From a virus: a stretch of 22,428 nt of DNA. Shown piece by piece: positions 13,819 to 21,358 of the stretch (positions are counted from its first letter, which is position 1; each line of letters starts with the position of its first letter). The position numbers and the translations under genes were made by a program. The notes beneath the pieces are model-generated. The model had not been told where the DNA came from, did not search any database, and was given only the letters and a program-made list of their open reading frames with translations. The DNA lies in IMG/VR virus record IMGVR_UViG_3300014720_000204, positions 1 through 22,428 of that record; one strand, given 5' to 3'.

Positions 13819-16800
13819 TACACGCCAACTCTCCTGCGAGTGGAGCTACTATTTTGCAAACGATCCAAGGTCATCGTCATGCCGCGTTTAGCACCATCAC
13901 TAGTAGCAGTTCTGCGCGTTTCAGCCATTGCTGCTTCAAGCTGAGCCCTGTCAACGTATTCTACTCCATTGATAGTTGTACTTTGGAAGCTCATTGAAAG
14001 CACTGGAGGGGCAGTTGCGCCGGCCATGCCGTTATTCATTTTTTCACGAAGGCCTCCGCCTTGCATTTGCACGGGAATAGAACGACCATCAGGCAATGGC
14101 ACAATGGCTTCGTTATAGCGTCCTTCGCCAACGAGGCCCAGTGTAGGGCCGGTGACTGTGCCGCCATTAGCAAAGGCAGTGAAGCCGCCAGGGGCAATCC
14201 CACCATCGGCATAGGCGGAAGTGGGATTCATTCTACCTACTGCACTCATCCAGTCTCCCCCTGGACTGGTGGGATTAAGATTCTTACCACCAAGTCCTGC
14301 AAAAATCCTGGCAATGCCGATGGCAATATAAGTGGCAATCATTTGTTGCGCGGCCTGCAACAATGCCTGACCAATGCCCTTGAGGAAATTAGCAAACACT
14401 TCTTGAGCTGAAGCTGTGCCATCAATTAGGCTTGCAATGCCAGTTGTCATGGCAGTACCAAAAGCATCCCCAATGGCCATGATGGATGATTGAATGGCAC
14501 CATTGCGCGTTTCTAGCAGAGTTAGCTGATTTTGAAGTTCAGCAAAGTATGTGGCTGTTTCCTTAGAGTCAGTTTCCTTGAACACTTCTTCGAACTTCTG
14601 TCCCGATGCTCCAATGAAGCCTGCGCTAAGTCCCATGCCTCCCAATGGCGTGGCAAAACGCAAGGCTTCTTGCATTTGATTTTCGCGCTGAATGGCAATT
14701 CCGCGCAAAGTTTCATCATTTTTGGCTTTTTCCGCTTGCGTAGCCTTGCCAAGCCCCTCCGCCAAAATTGCCAATATCTTAATACGTTGCCCTTCTGAAA
14801 GGCCTGCCTTAGCCGCAAATTCTGGAAATGCCTTAAGTAAGCCTTGGTATTGAAGATCAAGTTCAAAAAGTCGCATTTTATAATTGATTACATTTTCATC
14901 TATTCCTTGCTCTATTAAATCGTTACGTTTTTTTAGTAACTGATTATCAAGCTCCAGGTCGGGCACATTATATGTCTCTTGCATGTATCGCCCCAGTTGC
15001 TTCAAAATGTCACTTTCCTTTGTTAAAAGCGCTCCGCGTTCTGCAATCTTGGCATTTTGCCTGGCTATATCAGTTTCTGCCGCTGCCATAGTGTCGCGGC
15101 TTTGATTGCTTCCTACCTTGCCTGGCATGCCGGCCCCAACATTTGGCCGAACAAAATAACCTTGTTTTTGGAAATAAGAAAGATCGGGGTAATTGCCGGC
15201 CCTTAAGCCTCTACTTCTGCTTTGATGAAATACATTTGGGCCACCAGTATAAACTCCTACGTGCGGAGTATCACCAGGGCGGCCAGTAGCCACAATATCT
15301 CCGGCTTGAAGCTTCGACCAGTCGGTCATGGTTTGACCAGCCTTCCTGACAGTATCTGCCCATGCAGTTACACCAGGCAAAGAAATACCTAAGCTTTTGT
15401 AAAAAGCTTTCACTGATTCCGAGCACATATTGGCAACACCAGTGAAGCGACTGGCTTCTTGCGTGGCTCTTGTAAGTTGTTGGCTGGAGAAGGTAGTAAG
15501 GCTTGAAACGCCTGTGCCCCCAGCGGAAGGAAGTATTGGAGCGCTAGGCGCTACCTTGCCAGCTTTAGCTGCAATGTTTAATTGCGCTTCTAAAATTGTT
15601 GTTTGCCGATCTTGCTCAGCTTTAACAAGCGCACGAAGAAACTGAAGATTTTGCCTTTGGAGACGATTTGCTCCAAATTCTTGCATGTCAAACAAATCTT
15701 CTTGCAAGCGTTTTTTTAATTCATGACGTGCCTTAATGCGTTCAATTTCTGCTTGGTTATAAGCATTTGCTAGTTGATCACGAAGCCGCTCAAAGCTTTC
15801 AAGACTGTCTGCCTTTGCCTTCTTGTCTTTTTCATCTTTACCTTGCCTGTCCAGAGACATGCCAGCACCTAGGCCGCCATATTGTAAATTACTGGGCTGT
15901 GCAGGAGCATTTGCCTTGGCCCAAGCCGCGTCTCCGCCTAGGGCCTGATAAGCGGCCAATGCTTTGTCATATTCTTGAAACGGTCCACCTCCTCTAACAT
16001 TTGTCGTGGGTCGCGTCTTGCCGGCCACGGCTTTGGCCGCTTTGTCTAGGCGAGCCTTTGCTTCGCCAAGATTTGCCATGCCCAAAGATTGACGAATGCT
16101 AGAGAAAAGGCCTTGAAATACTTTGCCAACTGCCACTGAAAAATTAGCAATCACCTTCATAAGTTCCATGAAGACCTTGGTAATAGGTCCAACAATGGAA
16201 GTAAAGTCTTGAATTGCTTGACGCATGTAGGCGCGATTATCCTTAATAAACTGCGCCACGCTATTGATCATGTCAGTGAAGACATCTTGAATGTCTGCCC
16301 CCATGGGCCCAAATAAACTACCAATTTCTAACGAAATTTGCTCTAATGCAATTTGCAAACGCTTGCCAGCAAACTCAGGGGCCGTGGCAAGTTGCTCGCT
16401 AAATTTTGCATAATCAGTATAATTTTTCTTTGCAAATTCAACAAACTCTTTAATACCAATTTCTCCGTTTTCAAGCCCCTTTTGTAGCTCCTCGAAGCTC
16501 ATCTTGTTTGCTTGCGCAAACTTCACTACAGCGCCAGGAAAACGCTCGCCTAATTGCCCGCGCAGTTCTTCAGCCTGAACGCCTCCCTTGCTGAAGATTT
16601 GCACAACGGCTCGCATGGCCCCTTCCAAATCCTCGGAGCTTCCGCCAGTAGCCATAATGGCTAAGGCTGTACCTTCCATGATCTTGGCAGTATCTGCCAC
16701 GGACAAATTGTATTGTTTGGTATTCACTCGTAATTGAGTGAAGAGGCGCGTTGTTTGTTCAAGGGGCATCAACAAGCGTTGGCTCATGGAGGCAACAGTT

Positions 16801-18281
16801 GCTTGAGATTCCGCAAAATCTTTGGCATCAATGGAGGCAAGAGCAAGTCCGCGTTGCATTTGCTGCACCGCTGCTGCTTGCTTTGTAATACCAGCCAGTG
16901 ATGTGCCAAGGTTATCTACCAATTGTCCAACGGCTGCTCCAGTAAAGGCACCAGGCACACCACCCATCAAGCCACCAGCAATGCCTCCTAATGCACTACC
17001 AACGCCTCCGCCAAGCCCGCCTCCATAAAGAAAAGCTCCTCCAGCAGCGCCAAGGCGTGTTTGAGCAAAGGGGCCACCACGCTGCTTTTTGTTAATTCTG
17101 TCAATACTCTTTTCCGTATGAAGGATTTCCTTGGTTAAGGCCTTCCACTCACTAGTGTCGGGAGAGATTAGTCGCGCTTTTTCTCGCAATCCCGTTAATT
17201 GCCTATCAAGCTTGGCTAAAGAGCCAACTTGCTCATACAAGGGACTGCCTTTGATATTAAAAGCACCACCAATAGGACTTGCCGCGCCAGGAATTGCACC
17301 ACGCTCTGCCATGCCAGAGCGGAATTGGTTAATTGCATCTTGCCTTTCTTGCGCTGCTCGCCTTATTTCTGCGTCAATGCGAGTGCCTTCAGCTATAGCC
17401 TCTTTTAAGCTTGCATTAAGAGCTTCAAAGTAAGCAGGACTTCCAAACTGCCCCACCGTGCCACGAACAGGACTGGCCTCTCCCGATGCGACGCCAAGTC
17501 CCCCCATGCCAGTACGAAATTCGTTAATTGCATCCTGCCTGCTCTGAGCCGCACGCTTAATCTCCTCAAAATAAGCTGGGCTTCCCCATTGATTGATTGT
17601 GCCGCGAACAGGACTAGCACTTCCCGACATGCGGCCACTTGCCCCCATCGCAGTGCGGAACTCATTGATTGCATTTTGTCTGCTTTGAGCTGCGCGTTCT
17701 ATTTCAATGTCAATACGCTTCCCCTCCGCAATAGCTTCTGCTAAATCTTTATTAAGTTTTTCAAAGTAAGCTGGGCTACCGAATTGACTGGCTGTGCCAC
17801 GAATGGGACTAGCAACGCCTGGAATTGCTCCCATGCCAGAACGAAACTGGTTAATTGCATCTTGCCTTTCTTCCGCCGCTTGCCTGATCTCTGCGTCAAT
17901 ACGTTTTCCTTCCGCAATAGCTTCTGCTAAATCTTTATTAAGTTTTTCAAAATAAGCTGGACTTCCAAATTGATTAGCCGTACCACGAATGGGGCTAGCA
18001 ACATTTGGAATCGCCCCTTTTGCGCCCATGCCAGAGCGGAAGCTGGCCATGGATTTACTAAGTTGTTGATATGCTCGGTCTAAATCAACTACTTCACGTT
18101 GAGCGTTCCTAAGTTCGCTTTGTAATCCACTTAAATTACTGGCAGCCTTTATGAAATCCCCCGAACCAATCTCAGCATCTTTGAATTCTTTTGTAACATC
18201 GCTAATTGCTTTTTCAAGTAGATTGATAGTGCGACTGGCGCGACTACTATCTGCTATAAATTCAATTCTGTATTCAGCCAT
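13818..18281 (-). CDS. Tape measure protein with embedded cysteine peptidase domain, 1487 aa
   Basis: Residues 1-80 are helical. Residues about 81-340 hold five repeats with ASP(I/V)RGT and FGSPAYFE. Residues 415-455 are Gly/Ala-rich and hydrophobic. Residues about 460-625 match the tape-measure N-terminal domain pattern (QAAAVQQMQRGLALAS, MEGTALAIMATGGSSEDL, AEELRGQLGERFPGAV). Residues about 945-1046 look like an NlpC/CHAP-type peptidase: Cys953 in NMCSESVKAFY, LQAGDIVATG, His1007 in TPHVGVYTGG and His1019 in NVFHQS. The C-terminus has GPTLGLVGEGRYNEAIVPLPDG, common in tape measures. A GGGAG ribosome binding site precedes the ATG. The rule of about 1.5 angstroms per residue suggests a tail near 200 nm, an inference. 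The peptidase probably opens peptidoglycan during DNA entry. Confidence 0.9.
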   Translation of the reverse strand: MAEYRIEFIADSSRASRTINLLEKAISDVTKEFKDAEIGSGDFIKAASNLSGLQSELRNAQREVVDLDRAYQQLSKSMASFRSGMGAKGAIPNVASPIRGTANQFGSPAYFEKLNKDLAEAIAEGKRIDAEIRQAAEERQDAINQFRSGMGAIPGVASPIRGTASQFGSPAYFEKLNKDLAEAIAEGKRIDIEIERAAQSRQNAINEFRTAMGASGRMSGSASPVRGTINQWGSPAYFEEIKRAAQSRQDAINEFRTGMGGLGVASGEASPVRGTVGQFGSPAYFEALNASLKEAIAEGTRIDAEIRRAAQERQDAINQFRSGMAERGAIPGAASPIGGAFNIKGSPLYEQVGSLAKLDRQLTGLREKARLISPDTSEWKALTKEILHTEKSIDRINKKQRGGPFAQTRLGAAGGAFLYGGGLGGGVGSALGGIAGGLMGGVPGAFTGAAVGQLVDNLGTSLAGITKQAAAVQQMQRGLALASIDAKDFAESQATVASMSQRLLMPLEQTTRLFTQLRVNTKQYNLSVADTAKIMEGTALAIMATGGSSEDLEGAMRAVVQIFSKGGVQAEELRGQLGERFPGAVVKFAQANKMSFEELQKGLENGEIGIKEFVEFAKKNYTDYAKFSEQLATAPEFAGKRLQIALEQISLEIGSLFGPMGADIQDVFTDMINSVAQFIKDNRAYMRQAIQDFTSIVGPITKVFMELMKVIANFSVAVGKVFQGLFSSIRQSLGMANLGEAKARLDKAAKAVAGKTRPTTNVRGGGPFQEYDKALAAYQALGGDAAWAKANAPAQPSNLQYGGLGAGMSLDRQGKDEKDKKAKADSLESFERLRDQLANAYNQAEIERIKARHELKKRLQEDLFDMQEFGANRLQRQNLQFLRALVKAEQDRQTTILEAQLNIAAKAGKVAPSAPILPSAGGTGVSSLTTFSSQQLTRATQEASRFTGVANMCSESVKAFYKSLGISLPGVTAWADTVRKAGQTMTDWSKLQAGDIVATGRPGDTPHVGVYTGGPNVFHQSRSRGLRAGNYPDLSYFQKQGYFVRPNVGAGMPGKVGSNQSRDTMAAAETDIARQNAKIAERGALLTKESDILKQLGRYMQETYNVPDLELDNQLLKKRNDLIEQGIDENVINYKMRLFELDLQYQGLLKAFPEFAAKAGLSEGQRIKILAILAEGLGKATQAEKAKNDETLRGIAIQRENQMQEALRFATPLGGMGLSAGFIGASGQKFEEVFKETDSKETATYFAELQNQLTLLETRNGAIQSSIMAIGDAFGTAMTTGIASLIDGTASAQEVFANFLKGIGQALLQAAQQMIATYIAIGIARIFAGLGGKNLNPTSPGGDWMSAVGRMNPTSAYADGGIAPGGFTAFANGGTVTGPTLGLVGEGRYNEAIVPLPDGRSIPVQMQGGGLREKMNNGMAGATAPPVLSMSFQSTTINGVEYVDRAQLEAAMAETRRTATSDGAKRGMTMTLDRLQNSSSTRRRVGV
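17262..18041 (-). repeat. Five-unit repeat array at the tape measure N-terminus
   Basis: Five units start at residues about 81, 146, 208, 255 and 320 (FR(S/T)-x-M...). Spacings are about 65, 62, 47 and 65 residues. The third unit is short because it lacks the KLNKDLAEAIAEGKRID segment. The DNA is visibly similar between units, so unit number could change by recombination. Confidence 0.85.
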
Positions 18282-18726
18282 TGGTAACTATCTCCCGCAC
18301 CAGCAAAGTTTCCACAATGGATGGAAGCTCCTGAATTGCATTATCTGTGAAAGGACGAGCAGGGTATCTTCCTCCAAGTTTACCGACATAGCCATCATGA
18401 ACAATGGAGGCATATTCCTCTCCATCGCCTCCCGTCCAGACAAAATCAGTAGTGATGGCCGTTTGATTCTCCCTTCGTTGGCTGTTCCTTAAGTCACCAG
18501 TGTCCACAATGTTTCGCGGCTCTGTCACAATCTCCCCGTTTTTTCGAACAGTTTGATATTCTTCTCCTTTCCAATCCCATTCAATTGCTTCAATTTCCTC
18601 CTGAAAGTCTTCATCTGCCCAGTCCATGGCCTCCTCAAAAACGCGACCAAACGCGCCCTTAAGCGTTACCAAACGATTGCTAATCCCATCTTGAACAGGC
18701 ATTGAAAACAATGCACTTTGCCACAT
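18274..18726 (-). CDS. HK97 gp10-like tail completion / neck protein
   Basis: I choose the ATG at 18724-18726 because it lies one base after the upstream TAA; a TTG start 21 bases earlier would add seven residues inside the upstream gene. The product is 150 aa. The C-terminal half reads NIVDTGDLRNSQ, then FVWTGGDGEEYASIVHDGY, then GRYPARPFTDNAIQEL. The order DTG-x-L-x-x-S, then YA-x-x-VH-x-G, then PARPF is the hallmark I know from HK97 gp10-like proteins, which work at the head-tail junction or tail completion. Those genes usually lie before the tube gene, whereas this one lies between the chaperones and the tape measure. It overlaps the tape measure start by 8 bases. Confidence 0.65.
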   Translation of the reverse strand: MWQSALFSMPVQDGISNRLVTLKGAFGRVFEEAMDWADEDFQEEIEAIEWDWKGEEYQTVRKNGEIVTEPRNIVDTGDLRNSQRRENQTAITTDFVWTGGDGEEYASIVHDGYVGKLGGRYPARPFTDNAIQELPSIVETLLVREIVTNG

Positions 18727-18727
18727 C

Positions 18728-19659
18728 TTAGCTAAGTTCAGCGCCAATTAAGCCAATAATAGCAGGAGGCATTTTTTCATGCTTTAATGCCCATTTCATA
18801 GCTGCTATTGTTTCTTCTTGCAAATCATTAGCACCTTTCTTAATTTCATAAGGCAAGAAGTCTTCTAGGCTTGGTTTCTTCCCTTTGCCTGCTAATGCAG
18901 AAAATACCAGACCACTTAGCTTGGCTGTGGAAATACTTTGCGCATTCACTTGCTCCTTATGCGTTTCAAATAAATTTTCTAGGCAAGCTTGCAAGAAAGC
19001 AATGGGAAGTCGTCCAAAGCGTTCCGCATGAAAAATAGGATCGGCAATGGCAAAAGATGAAAGGCGACAGTAGATGCTGGTCCAATCCGTGGAGCGATTG
19101 ATTGCCTGATCACAACTATGTTCCAAGCGCTCCAAAAATGTTATTTTGGGGCTTCTTCTTCCTCCGTTTCATCATCGCCTTTTAACGCTGCATCTTCTTG
19201 GGTCATAAAAGTTTCCACCAGTTGAAGAAACTCTTGCGGAAGTTTATTTGTATCGGCTTTTTCCCATTCATCCGTGGGGAGCCATTTTTTGCCGTCTAGC
19301 ACTTCCCCGCGATTACGGAAAAACATTGTTACCAGCTCTTCAAACTGCTCCCTTCCTGATGGCACCAAGTCCATCAGCTTAGTGGTTTCTTCTGAAAATT
19401 CACTTAATATTTCTGCTCTTTCAACAGTATTGCCCTGCAAAAGCTGAAAGGCCTCCTCTTCTGGAATGTCTTTAATCTTGGCAATCTGTCGAGCAAGTTG
19501 AATGGTTTTTAGCGTGAACTGAGCACGCTTTTTATTTTGCTCTTCACGAAGCCATGCTTCCTCAGCCAACCAACTTCCATATTTACGCAGGCGCAGTTTC
19601 TTGCCAATCTCAGCATAATCAGGAGAGCTAAGCAAAAAGAAATCAGAGTATTTGCTCAT
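18728..19659 (-). CDS. Tail assembly chaperone GT fusion made by -1 frameshift
   Basis: The 172-codon G frame ends GCC-CCA-AAA-TAA. A -1 slip on the CCCAAAA heptamer just before the stop leads into an open frame (ITFLERLEHSCDQ...) that runs to 18728-18730, giving a fusion of about 310 aa. The T part has no good start of its own; its first possible start is a TTG at 19133-19135 inside the junction. The T part is mostly helical, with CRLSSFAIADPIFH, IAFLQACLENLFETHKEQ and an end IIGLIGAELS. In lambda-type siphophages the GT product binds the tape measure and recruits tube subunits. Gene order (before the tape measure) and the frameshift architecture both fit. Sequence similarity to named G/T families was not testable. 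Confidence 0.8.
19090..19165 (-). promoter_or_regulatory. Programmed -1 ribosomal frameshift signal of G/GT
   Basis: On the minus strand the order is: GGAGG (19161-19165), a 10-base spacer, the in-frame slippery heptamer C-CCA-AAA (19144-19150), the zero-frame TAA (19141-19143), and a 7-bp stem TGGAGCG / CGCTCCA (19128-19134 with 19090-19096, 31-base loop). The stem starts 9 bases after the heptamer. The upstream Shine-Dalgarno-like element plus downstream stem is the layout known from bacterial dnaX frameshifting. Confidence 0.85.
19141..19659 (-). CDS. Tail assembly chaperone G
   Basis: This 172-aa protein is highly charged and helical: an N-terminal segment with SDFFLLSSPDYAEIGKKL, a central run with IQLARQIAKIKDIPEEEAF, then a C-terminal segment REQFEELVTMFFRNRGEVLDG and an acidic tail DDETEEEEAPK. 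It is somewhat longer than lambda gpG. Its stop codon immediately follows a slippery heptamer that yields the GT fusion. The ATG overlaps the upstream gene by 4 bases (ATGA). It should act as a cytoplasmic chaperone that coats the tape measure before tube polymerisation. Function is inferred from position and the frameshift. Confidence 0.75.
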   Translation of the reverse strand: MSKYSDFFLLSSPDYAEIGKKLRLRKYGSWLAEEAWLREEQNKKRAQFTLKTIQLARQIAKIKDIPEEEAFQLLQGNTVERAEILSEFSEETTKLMDLVPSGREQFEELVTMFFRNRGEVLDGKKWLPTDEWEKADTNKLPQEFLQLVETFMTQEDAALKGDDETEEEEAPK

Positions 19660-19898
19660 TTGTCATCAATGGGAAGCAATGAAAGTCTAGCGTTCATCAT
19701 TCTTAATGGCACAGCACCATTAGCTGCCCTGGATGGCACCATCACTGCTCGCTCTTTCCCGTTGATGATCATTTTCACTTCCAGCGGACAACCATGACAA
19801 AAGCAAGCAAAGCCAGCAATTAGCAAATCATCTTCTTGATTGACATTAAAGAGCCAAGCCTTCTCGCAAAGGCTTTTAATCATTTTCTTCCTTTTCAT
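19656..19898 (-). CDS. Hypothetical small protein with CFCHGC motif, 80 aa
   Basis: I do not recognise this protein. It starts with a basic MKRKKMIKSLCEKAWLF, followed by LLIAGFACFCHGCPLEVKM, in which three cysteines and a histidine lie within six residues, then a strand-rich second half with AVMVPSRAANGAVPLRMM. The cysteine/histidine cluster could bind a metal or be a redox pair, but there is only one other cysteine (Cys11), so this is uncertain. ATGA overlaps join it to the genes on both sides, so it is co-translated with the tail terminator and chaperone G and may help tail assembly. Confidence 0.6.
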   Translation of the reverse strand: MKRKKMIKSLCEKAWLFNVNQEDDLLIAGFACFCHGCPLEVKMIINGKERAVMVPSRAANGAVPLRMMNARLSLLPIDDK

Positions 19899-20299
19899 CG
19901 CAGCAAATAGCCCATATCCGTGTCTGGCACCGTAATTCTATATTGACCATAAGCAATGTCAGTTTCAGGCGAGAAAGAGAAACGAGCATCAGGAAAACGA
20001 GCGGCTATACGCTCTGCAGCATTGTGCAGCTTTGTTGAGCTTGTATCGTAATCGACTAGCACAATTGTCCATTCTTGACGCCGCTTAAACTTTCCTAAGG
20101 CAGGCGATGGGGAAAGACGAGGAAATTCTTGCACCGCTACTTCTAGGCCTGTCACTTTCCACTCTGCTGGCACACCTTGTCTGCCCGTCACATAGATGGC
20201 AGGAATGGTGGTGCCATTGGGCAAAGTGTAGGAGCCCACTAAATTAGGACTAGCCGAAAGCACAGTATCAACAATGTCTCTAAATTGCGCAATGTTCAC
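19895..20299 (-). CDS. Tail terminator-like / tail completion protein
   Basis: The start is GTG at 20297-20299; no in-frame ATG gives a reasonable alternative. The protein has 134 aa, with an N-terminal helix (MNIAQFRDIVDTVL), a strand pair containing TTIPAIYV, a middle segment KFKRRQEWTIVLVDYD, a helix with LHNAAERIAARFPDA and a final strand with GQYRITVPDTDMGYL. This helix-strand-helix order fits tail terminator (gpU-like) proteins that cap the finished tube. Its ribosome binding site, GGAGG ending ten bases before the GTG, is inside the terminator hairpin at 20303-20329. Identity as a tail terminator is moderate: the fold pattern and position fit, but no diagnostic motif is present. Confidence 0.55.
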   Translation of the reverse strand: MNIAQFRDIVDTVLSASPNLVGSYTLPNGTTIPAIYVTGRQGVPAEWKVTGLEVAVQEFPRLSPSPALGKFKRRQEWTIVLVDYDTSSTKLHNAAERIAARFPDARFSFSPETDIAYGQYRITVPDTDMGYLLR

Positions 20300-20302
20300 A
20301 AT

Positions 20303-20329
20303 AAAAAAGCCTCCCCGTAAAGAGAGGCT
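20303..20329 (-). terminator. Rho-independent terminator after the tail tube gene
   Basis: On the minus strand, an 8-bp stem (AGCCTCTC with GGGAGGCT, one G-U pair) closes a 6-base loop and is followed at once by a run of U residues. It lies 24 bases after the tube gene's stop and just before the next gene's GTG. The 3' arm contains the GGAGG ribosome binding site of that gene, so it may also limit its translation. Confidence 0.85.
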
Positions 20330-20353
20330 AGCAGAAAAAGCTTAGCTAATGCT

Positions 20354-20932
20354 TCAGCTATTAGGAGCAGTGGGGATGATGCTGCCAGAGCTAGTAGCAC
20401 TTTGATGAACGCCAATGCGACCACGACTAATAAGGTCAAAGGTGCATTCAACGAGGTTATCAGCAGGATAGCTCTCGTTATAGTTCATCACAGTAGCTAC
20501 AAAAGCCACGCGGTCATAGTAGAAAGTGGTGCCACTAGAGCCAAGTTGCTTGTTGATTTCAACGTACACTTCCTGGTCCTTATCGTAACGCACAGCGCTA
20601 ATCACCTGGAAAGCTTCATCAAAGCTGTTCGGAACAAACACAGTGCCATCCACATCCTTCTGGAAATAGGAAGTGATGGAAGCAGTGGCCTGAGAAGTGA
20701 CAATCACGCTATCAGCAAAACCACCACCACCAAGCAGGTAGAATTCAGTGTTGCCATCGTTAAAGGCCACAGAAGCCGTTGTAGCCGCTTGCAGCGTATA
20801 AAGCGTAGGAGTGCCGCTAACAGTGAATGTAGCGCCACTCTGAGTGATCACTGGACGACCAGTGCCAGAGATGGAGCCAACACGTACAATTACGTCTTGA
20901 CTCTTGACCAGTTCAGTCGGGTGGTAAAGCAT
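20354..20932 (-). CDS. Probable major tail tube protein, 192 aa
   Basis: The protein starts MLYHPTELVKSQDVIVRVGS, has a strand-rich middle (FADSVIVTSQATASITSYFQKD), then SFDEAFQVISAVRYDKDQEVYVEI, and ends with RVAFVATVMNYNESYPADNLVECTFDLISRG-type residues. The last strand pair (R-x-x-F-x-A...DNLVECTFDL) is similar in arrangement to the ends of the two tube-like proteins at 7887-9265. It has a GAGGA ribosome binding site seven bases before its ATG, one of the better sites in the window. A strong terminator follows it directly, as expected for an abundant structural product. It could alternatively be a decoration or neck protein, but tube is more likely. Confidence 0.6.
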   Translation of the reverse strand: MLYHPTELVKSQDVIVRVGSISGTGRPVITQSGATFTVSGTPTLYTLQAATTASVAFNDGNTEFYLLGGGGFADSVIVTSQATASITSYFQKDVDGTVFVPNSFDEAFQVISAVRYDKDQEVYVEINKQLGSSGTTFYYDRVAFVATVMNYNESYPADNLVECTFDLISRGRIGVHQSATSSGSIIPTAPNS

Positions 20933-20968
20933 GAGAAAGTCCTCAATGGAGAGAGAAATGGTTAAGCG

Positions 20969-21358
20969 TCAAACGTTTTGCACGCTTCCTTTGCCAACTA
21001 GTCTAAAGATGCCTCTAATTGGAGCGCCAAGAAATTGCCAATAATGCTCAGCAATTTGCTCATTTGGCAATAGCTCAAACCGTCCTTCTCTCCCATTGAT
21101 TATGGCAGCAGCGGAGCTACCAGGAGAGATGCCAACTAGGGCAAGTGGTCCAGTGAGACGCCCTTCCATATATACGGCAGTAGCATCAGCACCTAGCAAA
21201 TGATCAAACTGTGGATTGCGTTTTTGCTTTAAGCTGGCATAGTATGTGGTGCCACTAGTGACAGCCACGTAATTGCCAGTGTCAGCATCAACGGCATAGC
21301 CCGTGGCCACTTGCCATACAAGAGAGGCATTAGCGAGTGGCGACAGACCATTTGTCAT
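20969..21358 (-). CDS. Neck / head-closure-like protein, 129 aa
   Basis: The protein has VWQVATGYAVDADTGNYVAV, then TYYASLKQKRNPQFDHLLGADATAVYMEGRLTGPLAL, then GREGRFELLP and an ending with LGAPIRGIFRLVGKG. The order TGN-x-(V/I)-x-V, then LK-x-x-x-x-P, then EGRL-x-x-P, then G-x-x-G-x-F is one I recall from small neck proteins of cyanobacterial siphophages near the SPP1 gp16-like head-closure position. It overlaps the connector gene by ATGA. A head-closure role, sealing the portal after DNA packaging, is inferred from order. Confidence 0.5.
   Translation of the reverse strand: MTNGLSPLANASLVWQVATGYAVDADTGNYVAVTSGTTYYASLKQKRNPQFDHLLGADATAVYMEGRLTGPLALVGISPGSSAAAIINGREGRFELLPNEQIAEHYWQFLGAPIRGIFRLVGKGSVQNV

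Noticed and set aside
14522-14866. 114-codon minus-strand frame inside the tape measure gene
   Set aside because: Out-of-frame shadow of the tape measure coding sequence with an Arg/Lys-rich, patternless translation.
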